From positions 1 through 61,438 of the forward strand of contig SVQW01000014.1 of NCBI GenBank assembly GCA_015065085.1: 61,438 bases of DNA, read 5' to 3'. The notes under the pieces are model-generated. The model saw only the letters and a program-made list of their open reading frames with translations. It was not told the origin of the DNA and did no database searches. Position numbers and translations under genes: made by a program. Below are positions 18,284 to 25,875 of the stretch, one piece after another (position 1 is the stretch's first letter; each line of letters begins with the position of its first letter). This DNA is from Oscillospiraceae bacterium. Lineage in GTDB: Bacteria; Bacillota; Clostridia; Oscillospirales; SIG627.

Positions 18284-19651
18284 ATGAAATTTTTTGAATA
18301 CCCGTATGTCATTATAACCATTCTTGCAATGCTTTTTGTTGCAATGGTATTTATCGGGCTTTATTTTACCATAAAGTCCGTCAGAACTGCAAAAGGAACG
18401 GCAGAGAAAAACTTTTGCGGTATCGGTAAAATCGAAACTGACTTTGAAAAAGCAGGGGCCGGGAGAGAGATCCGATGCGTTGTATACATATCGATATCAC
18501 TTGACAGTATGAAAAGGCTGTACTCGGAATCAAAGTCGGGCAGAATGTATGAACAAATCAAGAGAATTTTGTTCAGTCATATGTGCCTTAATACAGGCGG
18601 AGAGATTTCTCTTTACGGAAGCGAAGGCTTTGTTGCGTTGAATCGTCTGGATGCTGATGAAACAGAGCGGTCTATAAACACATGTATCAAGAAAATAAAT
18701 GAAGTATGCGCCAATTACGGTGCAATAAACATTGTACGTGTAAGCTTCGGGTACCACATTACCAGCTCGACGGATGTATCGTTTAAAACTGCGCTGGCAA
18801 GAGCAAAACAGGCTTGCAGCATTGCCGAGAATGAAAACATGTTGTTTTGCCGTTGGGACAGTTCGAACGGAAAAGCTTTTGAAAGAAAAATTAAAATCGA
18901 GAATAATATCCAAAGTGAAATTGACAACAACAGATTTTTCCTTGAATACCAACCTATTTTGGATTCTAAAACAAACAAGATAATAGGCGCCGAGGTTTTA
19001 TCCCGTCTTAATTCATCAACAGAAGGTATTCTGACACCGTACTCTTTTTTGTCAGCGGTAAATAACGTCGGACTTAATGAAAAATTCGATTACTATATTT
19101 TTGAAAAGAACTGCAAATGGATTGCAAATGACAAAATCAACCGTACTAAATACGTGTATACAATCAATTTTTCACGCTCTACTCTTTGCGGAAGTGAATT
19201 AGCAGAAAACATTATACGCATTATAGAAAAATACGGTATAGACTATTCGTGTATCGCCATTGAAATCCTTGAAGATAAAAGCTTGAATGAAAACGAAAAG
19301 ATGGTAATGGTTGAGAATCTTATGCGATTGAAGAAAAAAGGAATTTTGATTCTTCTGGATGATTTCGGAAAAGGCTACACAAGCTTCGGCGATCTTGCTG
19401 AATTTGATATAAGCATTGTAAAGATCGATAAAGAAATCACGCAGAATTCAACAACCGAATCGGGTTTTTTGATTCTCAAAAACATTATCAGAACAGCCCA
19501 CGACTTGGGATTTAAAACCCTGTGCGAAGGCATAGAAACAGAAGAACACAAAAACACTGTGGCAGATGCGGGATGTGATATGTTTCAGGGGTATTACTTT
19601 TATCGTCCGATGCCTGTTACACAATTAGAAGCATTATTTGAGAAACAGTAA
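18284..19651 (+). CDS. Membrane GGDEF-EAL protein, probable c-di-GMP phosphodiesterase
   Basis: A 455-residue protein with one N-terminal membrane helix (7-30), a degenerate GGDEF domain (about 62-190, motif Gly-Ser-Glu-Gly-Phe at 112-116) and an EAL domain (about 200-450). The EAL catalytic set looks complete: Glu237 (in Glu-Val-Leu), Asn295, Glu327, Asp359-Asp360 in Asp-Asp-Phe-Gly, Lys380, Glu415 and Gln435. It should hydrolyse c-di-GMP, or sense it, at the membrane. It lies inside the EPS operon, between the GT2 genes and the GtrB-like gene. No diguanylate cyclase is in the window. Confidence 0.85.
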   Translation: MKFFEYPYVIITILAMLFVAMVFIGLYFTIKSVRTAKGTAEKNFCGIGKIETDFEKAGAGREIRCVVYISISLDSMKRLYSESKSGRMYEQIKRILFSHMCLNTGGEISLYGSEGFVALNRLDADETERSINTCIKKINEVCANYGAINIVRVSFGYHITSSTDVSFKTALARAKQACSIAENENMLFCRWDSSNGKAFERKIKIENNIQSEIDNNRFFLEYQPILDSKTNKIIGAEVLSRLNSSTEGILTPYSFLSAVNNVGLNEKFDYYIFEKNCKWIANDKINRTKYVYTINFSRSTLCGSELAENIIRIIEKYGIDYSCIAIEILEDKSLNENEKMVMVENLMRLKKKGILILLDDFGKGYTSFGDLAEFDISIVKIDKEITQNSTTESGFLILKNIIRTAHDLGFKTLCEGIETEEHKNTVADAGCDMFQGYYFYRPMPVTQLEALFEKQ

Positions 19652-19660
19652 GGTGATTTT

Positions 19661-20581
19661 ATGTTATCCGTAATAATTCCCTCCTATAACGAAGAGAAAT
19701 GTATAAAACGCGCATACGAAACTATACATTCTCTGCTTATGGAAAACAATATTGACAGTGAGTTTATTTTTGTAGACGACGGCTCACAAGATCAAACTTA
19801 CAAAATGATAACCGAACTTTCTTTGGAAAAGAAAAATATATCGGGACTGCATTTCTCAAGAAATTTCGGAAAAGAATCCGCTATATCTGCAGGCTTGGCG
19901 GCAGTAAACGGCGACTGTGCGGTGGTCATTGACTGCGATCTTCAACATCCGCCTGAAAAAATAGTTGAAATGTATCGCTTGTGGGAACAAGGATACGAAA
20001 TTGTTGAAGGAATCAAAAAAGAGCGGGGAAAGGAAAAAAAGCTCCACAATATCGGTGCAAGGTTTTTCTATTCCGTTATCAGCAATATGGCGGGGTTTGA
20101 CATGGCAAATTCGTCTGATTTCAAGCTTTTGGACAGAAAAGTTGTTGATGTGCTCAATAAAATGCCGGAAAGAGGCTTTTTCAGGGCAATATCCTTTTGG
20201 GTGGGGTACAACAAAACAACCGTCGAATATGATGTAAGAGAGCGTGTGGACGGTGAATCCAAATGGTCAACCGTAGGACTTATAAAATATGCGCTTTCAA
20301 ATATCACATCGTATTCCACCGCTCCGATGCAGATAGTAACGGCTTTGGGTGTTACTATGCTTATAATATCCGTCATTTTCGGTGTTTGGGCTCTTATTGA
20401 CAAAATCATCGGAAGAGCTCTTGAAGGTATGACAACGGTCATAATTATAACAATTTTCATAGGTAGCATAATTATGATAAGCCTTGGCATTATAGGATAT
20501 TATATTGCACGCATCTACGAAGAGATCAAAGGCAGACCAAGGTATATAATATCTTCTTCCGTTAGAAGCTCAAATAAATAA
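19661..20581 (+). CDS. GtrB-like polyprenyl-phosphate glycosyltransferase
   Basis: A 306-residue protein: a GT2 domain with Val-Asp-Asp-Gly-Ser, Asp-Cys-Asp-Leu-Gln-His-Pro and Ser-Lys-Trp, then two C-terminal membrane helices (about 222-243 and 257-285). This is the DPM1/GtrB architecture that charges undecaprenyl phosphate with a single sugar. It closes the EPS operon and pairs functionally with the first gene (GtrA-like) and the GtrII-like gene. AAGGTGAT precedes the ATG. I see no clear terminator directly after it; 20582-20680 is an AT-rich stretch without features. Confidence 0.9.
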   Translation: MLSVIIPSYNEEKCIKRAYETIHSLLMENNIDSEFIFVDDGSQDQTYKMITELSLEKKNISGLHFSRNFGKESAISAGLAAVNGDCAVVIDCDLQHPPEKIVEMYRLWEQGYEIVEGIKKERGKEKKLHNIGARFFYSVISNMAGFDMANSSDFKLLDRKVVDVLNKMPERGFFRAISFWVGYNKTTVEYDVRERVDGESKWSTVGLIKYALSNITSYSTAPMQIVTALGVTMLIISVIFGVWALIDKIIGRALEGMTTVIIITIFIGSIIMISLGIIGYYIARIYEEIKGRPRYIISSSVRSSNK

Positions 20582-20680
20582 TAAAAAGCACTTAACTATC
20601 GCTGTTTTAAAAAGTTCAGCAAATAAAACGGAAAAATCAATAATTATAAATATCGGCACGTTTTTCATATTAAAATCACA

Positions 20681-20722
20681 AAAAAACTACGGACAGCGGG
20701 TAATTCACACGCTGTCCGTAGT
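20681..20722 (-). terminator. Terminator of the first AraC gene
   Basis: A perfect 13-bp stem (20686-20698 with 20710-20722, 11-nt loop) is followed on the minus strand by a run of T. It ends transcription of the AraC gene and may also block EPS read-through. Confidence 0.75.
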
Positions 20723-20809
20723 TATGTAATGAAAAGATTTCGGAATTCCATACAAATGTGAATGAAAAATGCGAACGGGCGCTAAACAATAGATGTTTTG
20801 CTTTTTGTA

Positions 20810-21595
20810 TTAAATGAGATAGTCTTTTCCGGAATTTCTGCGATAAGCCCTTGGAGAGAGTCCAAAGCTTTTTTTGAAAAGCAAAGACATGTACTGTTGG
20901 TTGCAAAATCCGCATCTGTCTGATATTTCAGACAGAGACAGCGAAGATGTACGCAATAGCTCACAAACAAGACTCAACCTGTATTTGGTTATATACTCGC
21001 GAGGCGTTATGCCCTCAATATCGGAAAAAAGTGTGTGAAAATAGTTAGGGCTGAGGTTGACAAAACCGGCTATATCAGACAACGTAACTGTTTTGTCTAT
21101 GTTTTCCTCAATGTACTTTTTGGATTTAAAGACGGTATCATTTTTAACGGAACCGCTCGGAGCGTTTTTAGAATCCGATATCACAGTAGCTAAAAGCACC
21201 AAAAGCTTTCCGCTGAACATAACACTGTCAAATTCGTGCGAAGCTTGCAGGGAAATAAGCTCATCAAATAATGTCTCCACCTCAATCGGATGACGGCATT
21301 TAAAATATTTCGGCACATGTTGCATACGTTCGCTCAATTCTCCTGTTGCCGAAAACTTGACATATTTGGTTTTAAAGGGAAGCAGGCTGTTGCATCTTTC
21401 ACCGGGTACACCTATTCTTATATATCCCTTTCTTATGGAATATGCCACTCCGTCAGAATATGTAAGCTTTCCGTCCTCAAGATAGTATTCAATTTCGTAA
21501 AGTGTGCGCACTCTTTCCGGGGATTGCTTTAAGTCTCCGAAAATACTGCAATCAAAATATCCGCAAATGACGTTTTGTGGTAATGTTATATTCAT
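20810..21595 (-). CDS. AraC-family transcriptional regulator (1)
   Basis: A 261-residue protein with an N-terminal sensing domain and the two C-terminal helix-turn-helix units of AraC (about 160-258), including the Cys-Gly-Phe-x-x-x-x-Tyr-x-x-x-x-Phe-Lys second-motif pattern and a final Ser-Pro-x-x-Tyr-Arg. It is divergent from the DUF5107/GH36 operon (124-bp gap) and is the likely activator of that operon in response to a sugar. The start has GGAG upstream. Confidence 0.85.
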   Translation of the reverse strand: MNITLPQNVICGYFDCSIFGDLKQSPERVRTLYEIEYYLEDGKLTYSDGVAYSIRKGYIRIGVPGERCNSLLPFKTKYVKFSATGELSERMQHVPKYFKCRHPIEVETLFDELISLQASHEFDSVMFSGKLLVLLATVISDSKNAPSGSVKNDTVFKSKKYIEENIDKTVTLSDIAGFVNLSPNYFHTLFSDIEGITPREYITKYRLSLVCELLRTSSLSLSEISDRCGFCNQQYMSLLFKKSFGLSPRAYRRNSGKDYLI

Positions 21596-21609
21596 TTCGT
21601 CTCCGTAAA

Positions 21610-21667
21610 CAGTAAGATTTTATAAAAAATCATTAGAATATTATATTTAAATCAGTTAGATTTTATG
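21610..21667 (+). promoter_or_regulatory. Candidate AraC operator, two 15-nt direct repeats
   Basis: CAGTAAGATTTTATA at 21610-21624 is repeated as CAGTTAGATTTTATG at 21653-21667 (13 of 15 identical), 43 bp apart, about four helical turns. The second copy ends just before the -10 box. A weaker copy of the TTAGA core lies between them. Confidence 0.4.
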
Positions 21668-21674
21668 ATATAAT
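21666..21674 (+). promoter_or_regulatory. Extended -10 promoter of the DUF5107/GH36 operon
   Basis: TGA-TATAAT at 21666-21674 is a perfect extended -10. At 17 bp upstream there is only a poor -35 (TTTAAA), which fits a promoter that needs an activator such as the divergent AraC protein. Confidence 0.55.
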
Positions 21675-21719
21675 TAAAGTATAGCATATTTTTCGAGTAA
21701 AGTCAATAAAGGAGACAAA

Positions 21720-24700
21720 ATGAGTTTTTACAAAAAATCCGTTATATCAGTAGAAAAATTGATTATCCCGACATATAAAGAGCCGCCCGCAGAAGAACTG
21801 CCAATGTTTGCGGAAAACCGTGTTCATCAGAGAACAAGCGGAAATCCTTATCCGAACAAAATAGTATCTGCTGTCGACAGACAATCCCCCGAGGACAAGG
21901 AATATATTGCCGTACGACTTGAAAACGATTATGTAAGCGTTGTTGTTCTTCCGGAAATAGGGGGAAGAATATACAGCGCTGCCGATAAATCCACAGGTTA
22001 CGATTTTTTCTATAAACAGCATGTTATCAAGCCCGCCCTTATCGGCGTTCTCGGTTCGTGGGTATCCGGCGGAGTTGAATTCAACTGGCCGTTTCACCAT
22101 CGCGCCTCCGGATATATGGCTTGCGACTATACGATAGAAGAATATTCCGATGGCTCTGTGGCATGCCATCTTTCAGAGCACGACCCCATCGACCGAATGA
22201 AGGGTATGGTAAGTGTAATTCTCCGTCCGGATTCAAAGGCTATTGAAACCAGAATGAGGCTTTACAACCGCACTTTCTCCCCCCGCTCCTTTTTGTGGTG
22301 GGAAAATGCAGCTGTCCCTGTAAACGAAAGCTATCAGATCTTCTTCCCGCAGGATACGACTTATGTTAACTTCCATTATCTGAAGTCAAGAACCACCTTC
22401 CCCATCGCGGGCAACGGTGTTTACAACGGAATACCAATGAAGGAGCCGCGTGATATATCATGGCATAAGAATACAAGAGAGGCTACCTCTTACTTTGCGT
22501 CCTATTCGGATTATGACTTTTTCGGTGGATATGACCATTCAAAGCGTTGCGGCGTAGTACATATCGGCGATCATCACATATCTCCCGGTAAAAAAATGTT
22601 TACCTGGGCATACAATCAGCTTTCCCGTTCATGGGAAAAGGCACTGACGGACACCGACGGTCAGTATGCAGAGCTTATGGCGGGCTCTTATTCAGACAAT
22701 CAGCCTGATTTTTCGTGGCTTATGCCCTATGAAACAAAGGAATTTTCCCAGTATTGGTATCCCATATCCGAAATCGGCGCACCTACCTTTGCAAACCTTA
22801 ACTGTGCGGTAAAAATAGACAGAAGTGCCGATAATGCAAGCATCAAGGTTCAGCCATGCAAAATTTATGAAAACGCACACATCATGGTAACAGACTCGGA
22901 AAAAAACATTTTGGATGAGTCTTTCAATCTTGCCCCCGACAAGTGCATCTCCATTTCCTTGGGCAGTATTTCCGATTACGTTTCCTTTAAAATAACAACT
23001 TCAGACGGTGAGGTTATATCGGAATATACCGAGCAGAAATTCGACGAGCATAATATGCCCAACCCCATTACGGATATGCCGATTGCGGAATACATGGCGA
23101 GTGCGGACGAGTTGTATCTTGCGGGTGTTCACGTTGAGCAGTACCGCGACCCTGCGGTCAAGCCCGACGCTTACTGGAAAAAAGCACTTGAGAGAAATCC
23201 TTACCATGCTCCGTCTCTTATGGCAATGGCAAAATATTGTCTCGAAATGCTTTGTATCGAACAGGCGAAGGATTATGCTCAAAAAGCAATAAATGTCATC
23301 ACACGATTCAACACAAGGCCGCTGAGCGGAGAATGCTATTACATTTTAGCTCAGATATATGAAACGGCAGAGGAATACAAAAAGGCATACGACTACTATT
23401 ATAAAGCTGCTTATGCAGCAGATTCCGTAGCAAAGGCAATGACAAGAATTGCCGTGTTGGATATTCGTTCGGGCGATTACGTAAAGGCTGAAAAACATGC
23501 CGTACAAGCGCTTGAATACGGAGCAAAAAATGCTTTGGCAACCGCTTGCCTAATAATTGCAAAAAAGGAAATGGGATTTGCGGAGCAAGCCAAAAAACTC
23601 GCTTCCAATTATCTTGTTCTTGATCCCCTTGAACATCTTATCCGTTACCTGGCAGATAAAAAGGACTTCTATTCAATGCTTTTGAGCAATCCTGCCGAAA
23701 CCTGCCTTGACCTCGTGTCCGACATTACGGATATGGGAAGATACAGTTCAGCTTTGGAGCTTCTGGAGGGACTTATATCCGAAAGACCCGAAAGCATCAC
23801 TAAAATGACATGGCTCTCTGCCGCATATCTTGCAGATAAATGCGGAAAGAATGCCGCCGAATTTACCGAGCGGTTCAAAAAAGCAAAGCTTGGTTCTGCA
23901 TACCCCTCACGTACATTTGAAGTGCACGTACTAAAGAGCTTTGCCGACAAAGGAGAAGCCGAATGCAAAATGCTTCTTGGATGTATTCTTTATAACAAAC
24001 GTCATTACAGTGCGGCAGCACAGCTGTTTGAGAACAGCGCGGACACCTCATATATCGCAAAACGCAACCTTGCCGTGGCTTATTTCAGCCATCTTGATCG
24101 TCCGGAAGACGCTTTGAAGATTATGAGAGAGCTTTGTTTAGAAAGAAAAGATGATGGTCAGATTCTTTACGAGACGGTAATTCTCATGAACAAAATGAGC
24201 GTTTCTCCCGAAGAAAAAATTTCACTGATGTCATCCGCAAAACTCGACAGAGACGATCTTTTTGTAGAGCTTGCAAAAGCATACAATCAGTGTGGTGAGC
24301 ACCAAAAAGCTATAGAAACCCTGCTTTCGCGCAAGTTTGTTTCTTGCGAGGGCGGAGAGCATGCCATTGCTGACCAGTACATATTTGCACATCTTTCGCT
24401 TGGACTTGCCTGCTTTGAAGAGCAAGATTACGAAGCGGCGCTCAAGCTGTTTGTGAATGGTCAGACGCTTCCCGAAAGCCTCGGCTCAGGCATTTGGAAC
24501 CACTGCAAGCTGATACCCCTTAAGTACCGTGAAGCGCTTGCTCTTGACAAGCTGGGCAGACGGGATGAAGCGGAAAGCATTTACCGTTACATTGCCGAAA
24601 CCGAGATTGAGTACTTCAGCAACATGCATCTTTCCGAACTCCCCTATTACAGAGCTATGTCATATGACAGGCTCGGCGAGGTACTGAAGGCACGCAGTCT

Positions 24701-24938
24701 TATTACAGAGTACAAACGCACCTGGAACAAAATGGAGAACGTACAAGATAACGGCTTCTTTGCAACCACACCATTCTTTATTTCCTTCACAGATAATCCC
24801 GCAAAGCTCCGTCGTTCAAAGTTCCTTTATCTTACCGCTCTTATCGACAGATACGAAGAAAATGACAATGCCGCTGACAAAAAAATGGCAGAAAGCTACA
24901 TGCTCAACAACGATAACCTCTTCGCACGTATCATGTGA
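21720..24938 (+). CDS. DUF5107 domain protein with TPR repeats
   Basis: A 1072-residue cytoplasmic protein without signal peptide. Residues about 30-340 match the DUF5107 pattern, a beta-sandwich related to galactose mutarotase (Gly-Gly-Arg-Ile-Tyr, Gly-Gly-Val-Glu-Phe-Asn-Trp-Pro). The rest (about 470-1000) is helical with tetratricopeptide-like repeats rich in Ala and Tyr. The family is found in sugar loci and its biochemical role is, to my knowledge, unproven; sugar-binding or hydrolysis is plausible. It leads a four-gene operon with an aldose epimerase, GH36 and a clan GH-A enzyme. AAGGAGA lies 6 nt before the ATG. Confidence 0.8.
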   Translation: MSFYKKSVISVEKLIIPTYKEPPAEELPMFAENRVHQRTSGNPYPNKIVSAVDRQSPEDKEYIAVRLENDYVSVVVLPEIGGRIYSAADKSTGYDFFYKQHVIKPALIGVLGSWVSGGVEFNWPFHHRASGYMACDYTIEEYSDGSVACHLSEHDPIDRMKGMVSVILRPDSKAIETRMRLYNRTFSPRSFLWWENAAVPVNESYQIFFPQDTTYVNFHYLKSRTTFPIAGNGVYNGIPMKEPRDISWHKNTREATSYFASYSDYDFFGGYDHSKRCGVVHIGDHHISPGKKMFTWAYNQLSRSWEKALTDTDGQYAELMAGSYSDNQPDFSWLMPYETKEFSQYWYPISEIGAPTFANLNCAVKIDRSADNASIKVQPCKIYENAHIMVTDSEKNILDESFNLAPDKCISISLGSISDYVSFKITTSDGEVISEYTEQKFDEHNMPNPITDMPIAEYMASADELYLAGVHVEQYRDPAVKPDAYWKKALERNPYHAPSLMAMAKYCLEMLCIEQAKDYAQKAINVITRFNTRPLSGECYYILAQIYETAEEYKKAYDYYYKAAYAADSVAKAMTRIAVLDIRSGDYVKAEKHAVQALEYGAKNALATACLIIAKKEMGFAEQAKKLASNYLVLDPLEHLIRYLADKKDFYSMLLSNPAETCLDLVSDITDMGRYSSALELLEGLISERPESITKMTWLSAAYLADKCGKNAAEFTERFKKAKLGSAYPSRTFEVHVLKSFADKGEAECKMLLGCILYNKRHYSAAAQLFENSADTSYIAKRNLAVAYFSHLDRPEDALKIMRELCLERKDDGQILYETVILMNKMSVSPEEKISLMSSAKLDRDDLFVELAKAYNQCGEHQKAIETLLSRKFVSCEGGEHAIADQYIFAHLSLGLACFEEQDYEAALKLFVNGQTLPESLGSGIWNHCKLIPLKYREALALDKLGRRDEAESIYRYIAETEIEYFSNMHLSELPYYRAMSYDRLGEVLKARSLITEYKRTWNKMENVQDNGFFATTPFFISFTDNPAKLRRSKFLYLTALIDRYEENDNAADKKMAESYMLNNDNLFARIM

Positions 24939-24961
24939 TTGACACGGAAAGATAAACAAAA

Positions 24962-25810
24962 ATGACGAATGACATAATCACCTTAAAAAATAGCGAATGG
25001 ACAGCTAAAATATGCCCCCGTCCGGGGGCGAATATCATCGCTCTCAAATATCGGGAAAAGGATGTCTTACGTCCTCTTGAAGATGAAAAGCAGCTTGAGA
25101 ATAACCCATATGTATTCGGTTCGCCCATTCTTATGCCGGCAAACAGAACTTACAAGGGCAAATTCACCTTTGAGGGTAAAGAGTACAATATGCCGCTGAA
25201 TGAACCGCAGAACAACTGTCATTTGCATGGTCTTGTTTTATTCCAATCCTTTGAAACGCTTGATGTGACCGCAGACACTGCTGTTTTGCGCATTAATGAC
25301 GGCAAATGTACAAGTTATCCTTTCCCGTATGCACTCACCGTGCACTATTCTCTGACAGACAACGGACTTTTATCTTCGTATGAATTGGAAAACATCGGAC
25401 AAGGTAATATGCCGTTCACGTTTTGTCTCCATACGACATTTATTGAGCCCGAAAATTTCTCCTGCCCTATTGATATGTGTCTTGAAAAGGATGCACACCA
25501 TGTACCCACCGGCAAATATGTTGAGCTTAGCGAAACGGAAAACGCATACGTTCACGGATCACCATCCCGTAAAATAAATATTTCGGGGTATTACCATGCC
25601 TGCGGCGATACTGCCAAAATAGGAGATTTTATTTATAGAATATCCGACAATTTTGACCACATCGTGTTATACAATGGCGGCGGAGAAAGCGGATTTCTGT
25701 GTGTTGAGCCAATGTCCGGTAAGGTAAACGGGCTTAATATGCCGGACGGACACAAGATTATTGCACCAAACGAAAAAATCAAATTCACCACATATATTTT
25801 ACATATATAA
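24962..25810 (+). CDS. Aldose 1-epimerase family protein
   Basis: A 282-residue protein with the galactose mutarotase fold: Pro-Ile-Leu-Met-Pro-Ala-Asn-Arg, the catalytic-type His pair (His-Leu-His-Gly and a later Leu-His-Thr) and Cys-Val-Glu-Pro-Met-Ser-Gly near the C-terminus, where the Glu is the usual base. It interconverts anomers of galactose or a related sugar released by the downstream GH36. It starts 23 nt after the DUF5107 gene, so they are in one operon. Confidence 0.85.
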   Translation: MTNDIITLKNSEWTAKICPRPGANIIALKYREKDVLRPLEDEKQLENNPYVFGSPILMPANRTYKGKFTFEGKEYNMPLNEPQNNCHLHGLVLFQSFETLDVTADTAVLRINDGKCTSYPFPYALTVHYSLTDNGLLSSYELENIGQGNMPFTFCLHTTFIEPENFSCPIDMCLEKDAHHVPTGKYVELSETENAYVHGSPSRKINISGYYHACGDTAKIGDFIYRISDNFDHIVLYNGGGESGFLCVEPMSGKVNGLNMPDGHKIIAPNEKIKFTTYILHI

Positions 25811-25875
25811 ATAAATGATTCAAAACAGATTTCTTGATGTTTATACTGCTTCATAGCGGTGGAAAGTGAGATTTT

